This document shows positions 1 through 12,091 of a stretch of DNA of 64,000 bases, one piece after another. The stretch comes from Certhia americana (taxonomy: Eukaryota; Chordata; Aves; Passeriformes; Certhiidae): assembly GCA_018697195.1 (NCBI GenBank), contig CM031860.1:63070509-63134508 (forward strand). The letters are read 5' to 3'. How positions within the stretch are numbered: position 1 is the stretch's first letter; each line of letters opens with the position of its first letter. The notes under the pieces were generated by a model. That model searched no databases, was not told where the DNA came from, and worked only from the letters and a program-made list of their open reading frames with translations. The position numbers and the translations under genes are program-made.

Positions 1-1804
1 CCAGACAGGGTTAATCATTTCTAATCAAGCAAGATTTGCATATAAAATGGGATATTGAGATTTTATAAGACACTCACTGTGTATTAGCAGATGCGAAACA
101 CTCAACATTGAATCCATGCAGAATAAAACGAAAATTTTTTAGAGTTAGCTGAAAAAAGTCAGGAAGATCCTTATGTGGTCTTTGCTCAAGGTCATTGTCT
201 GTAAAATTCTGATTAACTGAAAATTGGAAACTTTTGGTTCTGGAGGTTCTAATTCCAGCTACCTTTGGTTGGAACTACTAAGAAGGGAAGAAGAGATTCC
301 TCCTTCCTTAACAATAGAAACAATAAATACAGAAAAAAACGTGCATTACTTGACCTGAAGCAGGTTTAGAAAGTCAGTTGTCCTACAAAGCACATTTCAG
401 ACTATTATATGTTATAAATATTAGGGTTAAGTCCCATCCATCATGTGAAGTTCTGATATACTTATTATAACAGAACTCTACTTTTTTGCCTATTTGCAAT
501 CTATAATCAATGTAAAGTTTTATAGACTTATTTCTTCTCCTATATGGAAGAGAGTTCACAAATTTGGGTTATGGACATGAAATTCCCTGTCCTCTATCAA
601 GGAACACAGCCTGATGGATTTTCCCATGAGAGACAGAGTAAAAACCCATCTTTCTCTGTGATCCTTATTTATTACTGTCTGGATATATTTGACATATTGT
701 ATGAAATAATCATGCTTGGAGAGTCTAAAAGACTTTAAGAAAATGGGCAGAAATGGAGGGTTTTTTGATTGTGCTTGTAATTGAAGGTCCAGCATTCATT
801 CAGCACAGAGCTGAGATTACAGCACTTCACTCCCTCCCTGAGCTTGCTGAGAGAACTAAATCCAGGAATCTCCAACACCGCGATTGCTTCTTCATTCAGC
901 TTCACAAAACCACTTTTATTTTGTTTTTTTAGACCAATAAACAGAAAATGCGACACATCTGAAAACTTTGACACAGAGAGGCTGCTAGAAAAGACAGCTA
1001 AAATGCCACTTGTCTCTAAATAGGTCTGATGGGAAAGGAAAAAGGAGCATTTTCAGATGGTGTGTACATATGGAAGGCTTCCATTAGTGTGGATGTTTCC
1101 CAGAATTGCTCCTGTAGAAGTTAAAGACTTTGACATAAGCTGAAGGAGTGATAAGTTGGGGTAAGAACATTGCTAATACAAAAAATGCCAACTTCTCATC
1201 ATCTATGCCCTGAGCATAGAAACTTCAGTCTTTCCTTAGTCAAAATTCTGGGGTTTTAAACTCAGTTTTTTATATAGATGCAACCACAAGAGCCTGCTGT
1301 TTTGGTTTTTTTTTTGTGGATCACACTCTAGTGGTTCTCGAATTTCAGTCAAACTAAGTAATTTTTTATGTTAAACTGGGCAGGTGCAGCATGTTAAAGC
1401 ACTAAGTCCATGTTGCAGCTGGGCTTTTATGCATTGTTTTTTCTTTTTCATTTCCTACTTGCAAAAGCCCATCAGGTGAGCTTGACCTCAAGTATGATTG
1501 CCAGCCATAGACAATGCACATTGCTTTTTATTGCAGCTTAGTTTAAAGTATCTGGGTATTAAATTCCCATGGAAATCTGAGACACGGCTCATAAAATGTC
1601 ATGAAACACCTTTTATACCCAAGTGCCAGTTACAATCCATCTGACGTGACAGCCTCTTCCCACAGGGGTTCTGCAAGGAAAAGATAACCACGCAGCCAGG
1701 AGAGCCTCTTTAACACACAAACATTAATTTAAATGTGACTGGTTTTATTAATCCAGTTATTAATTGATCTTTTGGGTGCCATCTCCTCCCATGGCATAGG
1801 GTGG
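1..1804. other. AT-rich noncoding stretch
   Basis: I see no gene, repeat family or RNA gene here. Open frames are at most 80 codons, overlap one another on opposite strands, and show no domain. The stretch has short T runs (about 1300-1317) and ordinary background composition. Confidence 0.6.
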
Positions 1805-1847
1805 AATCACAGAATGGTTGGGATCCAACCCAAATCATTCTGCGATT
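1805..1847. repeat. CR1 3'-tail palindrome
   Basis: The left arm looks like the minus-strand CR1 3' end (AATCACAGAATGG) and the right arm like the plus-strand 3' end (CCCAAATCATTCTGCGATT). They meet at a near-palindromic centre, TTGGGATCCAA. No CR1 body lies between them, so the unit is a short fold-back of about 20-nt arms. Identification rests on the known CR1 3' end. Confidence 0.6.
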
Positions 1848-3333
1848 CAATGATTAATGTGTGAGCATCCTAAATTTTCCCACAAGAAGAGTTTTCCTAC
1901 ACTTTTTATGTCATCTTGGTAATTCTGGGGTTCTGTTTCCCAAATTAATAATAATTTTGTTAACAAAGATTTTTTAAAAAATTTTTATTGGTACTTGGTA
2001 ATATTTTCCCTGTTAAATTCTTACAACTCAGTGACTCATTCCAATAAATCCTATTATGAGGTTTTCATTAAATTGTTGTGTTTTATGAGAAAATTATTCT
2101 GATTTCTGGTACACTGTTCTGACTTCTTCTTTCTTAGTAACATCAGAAAGCCGAAACACTATTTGATATAGGAACCAGGACATTATCTGAACCTACCTCA
2201 CATATTCTCTTATTTTTAAAGTCCTCATATTTCTCTTCTCAGCCTTTTCTTACCCAAACAATACTCAAGATGGAGTTTCTCAGCAATTTCAAGTTGGTAG
2301 CTGGGACATCTATGGAAAACATATGGAGGCAGTAATGAGGTTTGGAAGTTGTATACATTTTATCACATTTAACTTCACCCCAAGGACTGAAATTTAACAG
2401 CTTCATCTGGGTCCTATTTCAAGTTCCAGAATTAGGCCAATACAGTTCTTCAGTGAATCCTTCAGATCAGCCCTGTCAGAAATCCCCGTCTCTCTTTTCT
2501 CCAGCTCAGAGTGTGTAAGATACAGCTCTAAAGAGAAGAAAAACACTTCAAAACTTCTGGTTTGAGCTGGTTCATCTGTGATTTCTCAGTGACAATCTGC
2601 CTTGTGAAGTTTGGGTGCTTCTCCGCCGAGTTCTGCATGAGCTCCATGTGCTGCCAATTTCCTGCAATTGTCGCTGCTCTTGAGGGCTGGTGCAGCTGCC
2701 TGTGTTCATCCAAATGATGAAGAGGAAGATCCTGAAGTTCTGGGGTTTTTTCATTCATTTCAACAGACCTTGGATCAGGTCTTGATGCCTTCTGAACTAA
2801 GTGGCACATAAAGAAAGCAGCCTAGTGCAAAGATATTTGGGTGAGGGAAGGAGGGGAGGGAAGAGAGAGAAAGGAAGAAGAGGAAAACAACCTCTTCTTT
2901 AGCAGGAATAAAAGATGAACTTTTGAAACTTTCCTGACTTCTCTAAGTTTTTTTGTCGAAATACTTTCAGGCATGTGCTTGAATGTGTTGCAGCTGAAAA
3001 ACTGCTATTGCTTGACCCCATCAAGACCTCTGCTGAGTTCCTGTCAAGTTTGAGAAACTCTTCTTCAAAATGTCCTCAGTAACAAGCCTGATAGTATTTG
3101 GAAATAATTGGGATCCATGTCACCTTTTACTTTTTCCTAAGATCCATGCAGTTTACTCCTTATTTCTCTTCCTATCTGTGTGTGTTCTTTGCTGTCCTGA
3201 ATCATAGGAGAAACTCTTCTTTTTTTTTTTTTTTTTTTAATCCCTACCTGCGTATAAATTCTATTGCAAGGAAGTATTCTATGAAAAAGTAATTGTAAAA
3301 ATCACCTGAGAGACACCTCAAATGTTATCCTGC
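1848..3333. other. noncoding stretch with poly-T run
   Basis: Nothing gene-like is seen. A purine-rich patch lies at about 2845-2885 and a T run at 3220-3238. The open frame on the minus strand at 2528-2809 has no recognisable domain. Confidence 0.55.
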
Positions 3334-3494
3334 TCATAGAATCACAGAATGATTTGGGTTGGAAAAGACATTAAAGACCATCCAATTCCAGCCCTGACCA
3401 TGGGCAGGGACACCTCCCACTAGACAAGGGTGCTCCAAGCCCTGTCCAGCTTGGCCTTGGACACTTTCAGGGATCCAGGGGCTGCCACAGCTTC
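3334..3494 (-). mobile_element. CR1 LINE 3' fragment
   Basis: Read on the minus strand this ends in the typical CR1 tail (revcomp of ATAGAATCACAGAATGATTT). Upstream of the tail are the usual CR1 blocks for 'grossly truncated' copies: the CCATGGGCAGGGACACCTCC block and the GGCCTTGGACACTT-CAGGGATCCAGGGGC block. It is 5' truncated within the 3' UTR and carries no coding sequence. Confidence 0.93.
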
Positions 3495-5357
3495 TTTTAC
3501 ATTTAATAGCTTCTTTAGCATTTAATAAAATGTTACTTCCAATTTGGAAAAGGGGAAAAGTTTGGGAAAAAAAACTCTGAAGAAAAGTGCTTGTTGCGAA
3601 GGTCCTTAGTCCAGTATAAGGCTGAATATTGCTGTTCCCAGGAGCATTCTCCTTAAAAGTCAAGACAAAGGTGGATAAAGTAAGTGATGGGAGAACGCTA
3701 AATTAATGTGGAGGGTAATTTCTGCAGGGCCTCCCACACACTGCAGCTCATTCCCCACATACCTGTTCCTCATCAGTGAGCATCACACTATCTTATTAAT
3801 CACATTAATAAAATAGCATCCAATAGGTTTTCCAAGGCACTGGAGTATCCAAAGCTGATAGATCCATGCTCCCTGTCATGCAGCTGTTTACTTTACTTAC
3901 AACTAGAACCAGCCCTCTGAAATAACAACTTGTAGCTTACCTTCAATGTCTTAAGAGCAAAAACCTTCAAAAAGCTGAATGGGATTGGTGTTAACTTTAT
4001 TTCTTCTCACATAAAAATGGTCTCCCATTGTGAATTATCAGTCCCAGCAGTGGAGGATGCCAGCCTGACAAACCAGACTTGTATCTTGTTTTTCCTCCAG
4101 TTGCTCCAACACTGTTTTTGCAGCTTTTACATGGAATTGTTTTCTCATCATTTTCAGTAGGAATGACAGGCTGGTCTTTTTCCACATCATTAATATCATT
4201 CCTGCTTCTGGTAGGGTGTGCTGTGCAGACCCTGGAGTTGGAGGACATAAGTTTTCTCACACTTTAGCCAAAGTGGGGATTTATCTTACTTGGGATTTAT
4301 CCAAACCCATTCCATAAAGCCCTAAATCCTTTCCCACCATGTGCCCTGGCTCCATGGTTCTATTTCCAGCTGTAGCTCTCCATCCCCAGCACATCCTTCA
4401 TGACTGTATCCAACATGGACAGTGGGATTTCACTAGGAAGCAGGAGAATGACACAGGACCTAAAGCAGGCCTTGCATCCCCATTCCAGATTTACCACTTT
4501 GTATCTGTCATGTACAGCTGGGAAGGGCTTTTTATATGGCAGTTGGATCTACAAAGTGTGGGTGAGCTGGGGGATTCCTTAGGCTTGCTAGCAATGTTGA
4601 AAGGATTTCAGTCTTAGTGGAGCCTTCATTCTGAAAATCAAATACCTAACTCTCATTTTTGAATGATATAAAAATATTTAAAATAAACAGAATTTTGTAA
4701 AGAAAAGCCTCATTTTGGGGTGCTTGGAAACAAGTAGAAATTCACTGAGAGACTAAAATCCTTTAAATGACACATGTTTGTTTCCTTTTCCTTCTTTCCT
4801 TATTTGTGTTTTCTTCCTGCCTTTATTTCTTTTTCTTCAGGTTCAGGACCTTCAAAATGTATGCAGCCTTTATGTAAGTCTCTATAGAAATTTATTTCAG
4901 ATGACTTGTTCTATGTGGCTGATGGAGTTTGCCAAGGATTTCTGGTGAGCAGGGTTGTGGGTGTCTGTGTTTGTGTGTGGAGAAAAGGGAAGGGAGAGTT
5001 CTGCATTGTGGACAGTGCAAGCAGGACCAAGCCAGACATCTGATTTCCATAAAAAAAAGAAAAATACAGCATGAAGGAAATATCTGCTTTTCTGAGTGCA
5101 AAAATTTAGGGAAGAAAATGAAGGAAGTTTTCTTTGTTGGGACTGGGGATGAGATTGGAGACTTATTCTGGGCTCTAACTGATGCTTAATAAATTATCCC
5201 AGAGTTTCTTTGAAATACTGCTCTGAATTACACAAATTTATAGCACCATGCCTGTTAGAATTACCAAACATGTGCAACACTTCCCCAGGAGTTAAGTTTC
5301 ATCCATGTTTCCCTAAAGAACAAACTGAAGCCTAATGATGCTGGATGATTTAAGGGT
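3495..5357. other. noncoding stretch
   Basis: No gene or repeat family recognised. Open frames up to 92 codons (for example 4339-4617, plus strand) have no domain or neighbouring splice or promoter signals that I can support. Confidence 0.55.
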
Positions 5358-5420
5358 TGAAACAAGATGATCTTTAAGGTTCCTTTCAGCCCAAACTTTC
5401 TGTGATTCTATGATTTTATG
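5358..5420 (+). mobile_element. very short CR1 3' end
   Basis: The fragment carries only the last ~60 nt of CR1: ACAAGATGATCTTTAAGGTT, then a CCCAAAC..CTGTGATTCTATGATT tail. It is a strongly 5'-truncated insertion. Confidence 0.85.
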
Positions 5421-6084
5421 ACTTGGGTAGAAAAACATGCAGTTAGGAATAAAACCCAATGAATGACATGACCCATGCAATAACCAATAATGAAGATGAT
5501 GAAGGAGGAAATAATAACCACTTTATCCCAACATATGAACCTGTCTGTATGTGCACTGTAAATATTTATCCCAATATAACTGGCTTTCCATCAGGATAGG
5601 TCTTATTTAGCAGAGGGAAGAGAATAGGATTAATGTTGATACTCACATTCGTTGAAGGAGCCTCCACCATCTGTGAAATTAATGTGACAAAACAACATTT
5701 TCACACGTCATTTATTTTTAATTTCTTTTCTGTTTTTTTAAAATAGTAGTCTAATTAAAGAAAAGATTGTGAAGGAGAAGAGCAGGAGGGGAAGAAATCT
5801 CAATGCAGAACTTGAAAGCACCATATTGCAATTTGGGATTAGAAGAGGGAAAGATGAATTTGCATGTTGATGCCTTTCATATTTATTCAGTTAGAAAACT
5901 GTTTATGGAATGCTTTAGGCACAGAATGTTACAAACATGATCAGAATTTCAGCCACTCAAAATAACCAATGAAAACATGCTCTCTCCTTAAGCAGAGCAA
6001 GTTCAGAAGCCAGAGGCCTCCAGGGCAAGTGTTAGAGCATTGGTCCAAAAAGCAGCAAAATCTCTTTTGTAATCCTTCTCCCTG
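5421..6084. other. noncoding stretch
   Basis: I see nothing specific. It is AT-rich with short T runs near 5735. Confidence 0.55.
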
Positions 6085-6352
6085 TGACAGTGCCAGGACC
6101 CAGGGAGGGGCTGGAGCTGGGTCAGGGGGATTTATGTTGGATATCAGGGAAAGGTTCTTCCCCAGAGGGTGCTGGGCACTGCCCAGGCTCCCCAGGGAAT
6201 AGGCACAGCCCCGAGGCTGCCAGAGCTCCAGGAGGGTTTGGACACTGCTCCAGGGATGCACAGGGTGGGATTGTTGGGATGTCTGTGCAGGGACAGAACT
6301 TGATGATCTTTGTGGGTCCCTTCCAACTTGGAATGTTTTACAATTCTATTAG
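6085..6352 (+). mobile_element. CR1 LINE 3' fragment
   Basis: CR1 blocks in order: TTGGATATCAGGGAAAGGTTC, a CCCAGAGGGTGCTGGGCACT block, then GGACAGAACTTGATGATCTT, TCCCTTCCAACTTGGAATG and a degenerate tail ACAATTCTATTA. The internal block differs from the copies that carry GAAGCTGTGGCTGCC, so it belongs to another CR1 subfamily. Open frames crossing it are shadows of the repeat. Confidence 0.9.
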
Positions 6353-6912
6353 ATCTTTCTTTTCCAAAATTACTTTAATATGCACCCTTAGTTGAAAGTA
6401 TTGAAGCTAAAAATTAATTTATATATGTTGTTAGAACAAAGTGTTTGGTTTCTCCAATTGGACAACTGAATCAGAACAGGAAAATCAGAAAAGCTAATAC
6501 AAAATATAAAGGAAAACTAACCAGAGTAAAAAAAATCTGTTCTTGGCAGCTGTAAGATTCATTAGGAGCATATGAAAAACAAGGGAACTTTCCATTATTC
6601 TTCAATATAAAACGGGAGTTGTCAACAGCTAATGCCAAGAGGTCACAAAGTTTAATGTCTTTTTTGCTTTAGACCTCCCTAAAATAATTATCCTTGGTCA
6701 GGTACACTGATAATACTTGCAAAGAGCAAAAAGGCCAAGCTGGATAAGGCAAGAAGTAACAAAAACAGATAGAAAACACAGGTGGGTGTGGTGGGAGGTA
6801 TTAAATCTCCCATATAACTTTATATTGTTTAATTACCGTTTTGGGGAGAACTGGTTTTAGTAACTTTCAAACAGGTTATGATCCCTCTATAGCATGGAAA
6901 CCTGAATGAATA

Positions 6913-7022
6913 AAACTACCAAAAAACCCCAAACCAAACCCCAAATCCCCCCCAAAAAACCAACCAACCAACCAACCTACCAAAATGCCACACAAAAAAA
7001 AAAAAAAAATAAAAAATAAAAG
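6913..7022. repeat. A/C-rich low-complexity tract
   Basis: The stretch is almost wholly A and C, with CCAAA and AACC units (four ACCA/ACCAACC repeats near 6961-6976) followed by a 16-nt A run and AAAAAT units. Confidence 0.85.
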
Positions 7023-7264
7023 CACCCAAACCTCAAAATACATTGACTATCTTCTTAAAACCTTGTAAGTTCAGCACTAAGGAATTATCATCCCCAGGAT
7101 AAACACAGGCACAGGAAATCAGTTTAGGAGCCAACATGAACCTATTCAGTAAAAAGAAATGTTTCAGGCCAGTCTGCTTTTCCTTTCAAGATGCAATAAT
7201 AATTTTAAGGGGAAAAGCTGTTGATGTCAAATCTTTACTTTTATGAACACTTTATTTTTACTTT

Positions 7265-7291
7265 TATGATAACACTTTTTGTGTTATCATA
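7265..7291. other. perfect 11-bp inverted repeat
   Basis: TATGATAACAC, a five-T loop, then GTGTTATCATA. The arms are perfectly complementary. An imperfect copy of the left arm with its upstream context (CTTTTATGAACAC) lies just before it near 7240. Confidence 0.9.
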
Positions 7292-7776
7292 TAGAACATC
7301 CTTGTGGTAAGATGTGAAAGCATTAGCAGAGTGTCCAGAGGGTGTAAGAGCTCTATAGAGAGTTCAGGAAGAGTTGAAAAACTGTCCTCATGTTATTAAA
7401 GATTCAGTTCAGACAGAGCCACATGGCACTGAAACTCTCTTGAGTTTAGTGTTATTACATGTACTCTAACCCTGATTAATAAAATATTGTGATTTTAGGG
7501 TTATAGACAAACTAAAATTTCATAGTACTGGAGAAGATAAGTAGAATTCTAAGTATTATTAATAAAGATGGGAACCATGGTGCTATTTATTACAAACAAG
7601 TGCAGCTTTCTATATTTAAACCGTGGTGATCTGCTTTATAAATGCAGAATAAGGAGAACTGGTTCAACAGCAAATCCACTGAAAAGAGATTTATTGAACT
7701 GCAAAGTAAAACTAAAAAACTAATCACAATTCTGGAGAAGGACAAACCTAATCCTGGGCTGCAAAATGTTAATTTA

Positions 7777-7802
7777 TATATACATACATATATATATATA
7801 TA
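7777..7802. repeat. (TA)n/(CATA)n microsatellite
   Basis: Alternating TATATA/CATACATA units immediately upstream of a CR1 fragment. Confidence 0.85.
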
Positions 7803-7817
7803 CCTTGATTTTTTGCC

Positions 7818-7985
7818 CAGAGAAGCTGCAGCTGTCCTAACCTTGGAGGGGTCCAAGGCCAGGTTGGATGGGGCTTGGAACAACCTGGGGTAGTGGAAGG
7901 TGTCCCTGCCCATGGCAGGGTAGGAACTGGATGGGCTTTAATGTCCTTTCCAACCCAAACTGTTCTGTGATTCCATGATTTCAAC
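7818..7985 (+). mobile_element. CR1 LINE 3' fragment
   Basis: It starts in the CAGAGAAGCTGCAGCTG block and passes through GTCCAAGGCCAGGTTGGATG and the CCCATGGCAGGG block. It ends CCAACCCAAACTGTTCTGTG plus ATTCCATGATT. Typical 5'-truncated copy, no coding content. Confidence 0.93.
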
Positions 7986-10900
7986 ACCACACTTGAAACC
8001 AGGATAACATCAAAGGGAAAAAAAATGAAGAAACTGCAGTGACTGAGCCCAGAGAAAACAGCAGCAGGTGAGGCTGTGGCCAGGCTCTTCAGACACACCA
8101 GAGGAAACTACAAAGGCAAAACCTTATTTTCAATATACACAGAGATAAGACAAGCTATTAAGAATAATTTCCAGCTAGCAGATCCCTGAGGATAAGAGAT
8201 AAACTAAATTATCATTTAAGATCCCTTTACATTTTTTTTTTCATTTCTACTACAAGATCTCTTCGAATTTGATTTTCTATTTCTACCTCCTAGAAGAGAA
8301 GAAAAGGTTTTTTGTTTGTTTGTTTGTTTGTTTTTCTTTTTGTTTGTTTTTGGAGGTTTTGTTTGGTTTTGTTTCAGGGTTTTTTATTTGTTTTGTTTGT
8401 TTGTTTGTTTTCAGGGTGTTTGTTTGTTTGTTTTCAGGGGTTGATTGTTTTGTTTGTTTGTTGTTGTTTTGTTGGGTTTTTTTGAGTGGGGTTTTGGACA
8501 TATATAATTTTTTTTCCCCATGATTCTGGGGATCACTTTAGACAGAAAATCGTCAGATACATATATATAATACATAAATATCTGTATAACATAAAATGAA
8601 CACTGCACCACTCTGCTGCTCTTCTACAAGCCCACATTGCTTCTTCCAATTATGAGGGAAATTATTGTCGTAACTCCCTTGGACCTAATCATTAGCCCAT
8701 TACTTTGGACATTCTTTCACTTTCCTACTTGTTAAGTTGTGGTGTATTTCCCCGAGGCTTGCAATAAATCCATAAATGCCAGCAAATTGACACGGGGATG
8801 CATTGTTAGAGCAGCAGGCCAGCCAGGGCAGTTACACAACCAGCACATTCCATCCCACAGGCATCGTGGGGCACAAATAATAGCTATTTTATCCTTGTAG
8901 AAACCAGATTGCAGATGCTTTACTTGCAGTTTTGAATGTTTGTTCCCATGGGCCAAGGCATTTAGAAATCTGGCTCTTTCCTGTTGGTGTGATATTTCTC
9001 CCAGGCTCCTCAGGAAATCTGACATCATGTTTTGTGACATATCTTGCAGACAGCATTTTCTTTTCAACTGCTCACCCAAATGTTCCCTGCCTGTTGTACA
9101 CAATACAAATTAATATCACAAGCTGCTGCTATACCCTGCTGCTAAAATGTAATTTGTTCTTTGTATTTCTCCTGTGAAAAGCTGCTGACGCTCATTTCTA
9201 GTGCTCAAATTAGAGAAGAAACTCAGAAATGAGGTTCGCAATTAGGCAAGGAATTCGATAAACATCAAAGAATTCATTACTGCTGCTTTTTAAAACCAAA
9301 GATCAAAATAAATTCCAGAATGTATATGGGTTTGAATAGCCATTTATGCAGTGAATAAAGAACAAGAGAAATGTCTGACTCCTGAAGAGTTCCATTTACA
9401 AAAAAAAAAAATTATGATAAATGCGTAAAATTTTAATTATGTGGCAAATATTGCCTAATGTCATCACCATGAAAAGAATGGATAGAAGTGAAGATAGATC
9501 CACTTCAACTAAAAAAAAAAAAAACAAACACACAAAGCAAAATAATTTTCATCATTTGAAGGCAAGTAAGTGACTGAAATTTTGAGACAAATGTAGATTA
9601 AAAAAAATTAATTATATCTTACAAGACTACTGTGAGTCAAGAGGAACACTTTGTTTAGTGGAAATTGAAGAAGCCTTGGAATTGTGCTACTTTTTATTTT
9701 AGCCACAGCAAGCGGATCTTTTTGAGAATTCCCCACACTTTATCACTAGACACGAAATGAGAGAGCAAATGCACAAGACAAATATTTGCTCACCAGGTGA
9801 CCAAAAAACTGTCAGTTGGCCCCATGTCAATAAGCACCTTGGGCTTGCAAAATGCACTAAGAGAACTGAGCACAATTTATTATTATCTAATTTATTGCTT
9901 GTCCTGACTTTTGCTGGAGAAGGAGTTCTAGCAGGCCATTTGAAGCCTGTGCGGTTTTGAGGGATAATGACAGGATGCTCTGCTTCTCTGTTTTGTAGTC
10001 GTGCTTTTTCCCCACGGAGAGGCTTGCAGGGATATGAGGCTCTAGCTCCAAATTTACCAGGGAGAGATGTGAGCTGTGGTGCCATTAAACACCTTTTTGC
10101 TCAGATACCTGTGGGAACATGGGCAAGTCCTTTGTGTATTTAAGATGAGAAAGGGGCTGTGTCACTGTTACCATCCCCAGGCATTCCCAGGAAACTGGAG
10201 ATTTGATGGAGAGCTCCAGGCTCATGATTCCACATGGTATCATTCAGGGATTTGCAAAGGAATATATTTTTGGTCCCAGAGTGCCACATATCCCATCCAA
10301 TTATCCTTGAATGGATCTGGGACTGCATCACATAAAGCTCTGTGCTGCCTCCAGCCTCCATCCCCTACAGGGTCCTGTCCAGCCTCATGCTCAGCAGTCA
10401 GAGGGAGCTGTGCATTTTCCCCTTCAACTGAATTAAGCAATAAATTTATCTTCAAGCCAGGGACCTCAGTTTGGCTTCAAGCACGAACATGCTCCCCGGT
10501 CTCTGATATATCCCTTATAACATTAAGTATTTACTAAGTTAAATCAAGGCCTAGATTTTCTCTGCAACTCAGCTTCAGATGTTTCTCCCAGGCAGCAGGA
10601 GATTCCACCACGGGTCCCTTTGCCAACTAATATTTAATTAGTTCTAGCTGGAAGGGGAACAGCCAAGAGATCTCCATTTCACAGCAATGTGCATCTCATG
10701 GGCTAAGGTGCAGACCCAGCAGGTAGGAGATATTAGCATAGATTTTCATCCTTTTTCTCAGCTACAGGAGCTAAAAACAAAGCAAACTCTGCACCAGCTT
10801 TGGGATTTGAAGTGCTGCCTCTGCAACAACATCTTTAAAGATGACAGTGCAGGAAATTTTACTGACTTTTTAGTACATGCCCTTTGTAGCAGTTTGACAC

Positions 10901-11511
10901 CTGCCACCTTCTCCCCCAGCAGTGCCAGCAGCAGCTTGGGCACTTAAATCAGATTTGTGGGATCTATAAAAAAATTGGAGGCCTAATGGGCAGTGCTGAG
11001 TTTAACTCTGCTTTGTCAATCTCACAGAAAACACTTGTCCTCAGACACTTTTGCCTTGGGAGAGCTCAGCAGTTCTTGTTACCAGCATGGCATGGCAGCA
11101 AAGAGAAGTCTGCAAGTTTCCTTAAACAAGGAAATAGTGGCAAAAAAGCTTAATTTCTCCCACTTGTTTCCTGAGACACACTAACCTGGGCATTGTGCTG
11201 AATACATCAGCCTTACAACCATTCTTGGGTTCCCACTGCAAAGAGATGTGGAATAAGCATCCTGCCTCCAAGAATGTATATTCCCAGTAGGAAAGAGACA
11301 AAGATGGTTTGGTTTTGACATAAAACATTGCCCACAGAAACCATACATAGCACCACTAGAAAAAGCAGGAGTGATACTCACTGGTACCTACAGACTTTTT
11401 TCCCAGCAAAAATATGTCTGTGACCAGAATAATGATTTGAATATGCAGAACAGGGGACAGAAGTGCCAGAACAAGGAGAAAGATGGAGAAATATTATTTA
11501 CAAAAACACAA
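7986..11511. other. noncoding stretch, mostly featureless
   Basis: It contains the (TTTG)n tract at 8308-8480 and small A runs near 9400, 9510 and 9600. The longest open frames (plus 10076-10537, 153 codons; minus 9699-10085, 128 codons) lack domains and I do not support them as genes. Confidence 0.5.
8308..8480. repeat. (TTTG)n low-complexity tract
   Basis: GTTT units, interrupted by three copies of TTTCAGGG (8372, 8409 and 8432). On the other strand it is (CAAA)n. Open frames on both strands here are artefacts of the repeat. Confidence 0.95.
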
Positions 11512-11792
11512 AGTGACAGGACAAGGGAAAGTACATTCCCACTGCCAGAGGGCAGGGGTAGATGGGATATTGGGAAGGAATTGTTCCCTGTGAGGGTGGG
11601 GAGGCGCTGGCACAGGGTGCCCAGAGAAGCTGTGGCTGCCCCTGGATCCCTGGAAGTGTCCAAGGCCAGGTTGGATGGGGCTTGAAGCCACCTGGGCTTG
11701 TGGAAGGTGTCCTTGCCGGTGGCAGGGGTGTGGATTGGAAGGTTTTTCCTTTCCCTTCCAACCCAGTCCATTCCATGTTTCTGTAATTATGC
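11512..11792 (+). mobile_element. CR1 LINE 3' fragment
   Basis: A well-preserved CR1 3' region of about 280 bp: GACAGGACAAGGGAAAGTAC, the CACTGCCAGAGGGCAGGG block, GTTCCCTGTGAGGGTGGGGAG, the GCCCAGAGAAGCTGTGGCTGC block, then the GGATTGGAAGG to CCAACCC tail. Overlapping open frames on both strands are repeat shadows. Confidence 0.95.
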
Positions 11793-12091
11793 AGTTTTAT
11801 TAAAATGCAATGGAGAACAGCCACTTCTCTGAGATCCTGGATGTCCAGCAGTCCAGATGAATCACTTCCTTCTTCCACTGCAGGGCAAGATGTGACAAAG
11901 AGAAGTGACAACCTGTGTTTAGAAATGGGCAGAGTGGGAGACAAAAGGGGTGGAAGGTGGGAAGTACAAACTTGCTAAATGAGGGAACAGCCAGAGTCAG
12001 GTGATTGGTCCCAACTGCACAGACAATAAAGCAAAACAGTAAGATTTATGTTCAAATTCTCTTCCTGCTCAAACACCAAGGTAGAACTCAA
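11793..12091. other. noncoding spacer between CR1 copies
   Basis: I see nothing specific between two CR1 fragments of opposite orientation. Confidence 0.55.

Larger units (their letters stand above)
6353..7817. other. noncoding stretch with A/C-rich tract and hairpin
   Basis: It holds an A/C-rich low-complexity tract (6913-7022) and a perfect 11-bp hairpin (7265-7291), both listed separately, and a (TA)-rich run at about 7775-7802. No gene is seen. Confidence 0.55.

Noticed and set aside
8269..8523. Open frames rich in Phe/Cys/Val and in Lys/Asn/Thr
   Set aside because: Artefacts of the (TTTG)n tract.
10060..10180. LTR-like hints (ATTAAA and TGTG...)
   Set aside because: No termini, no TATA box in order, and no similarity to the two LTR types in the window.
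10076..10537. 153-codon plus-strand open frame
   Set aside because: Composition is irregular, no domain recognised, overlapped by open frames on the other strand.
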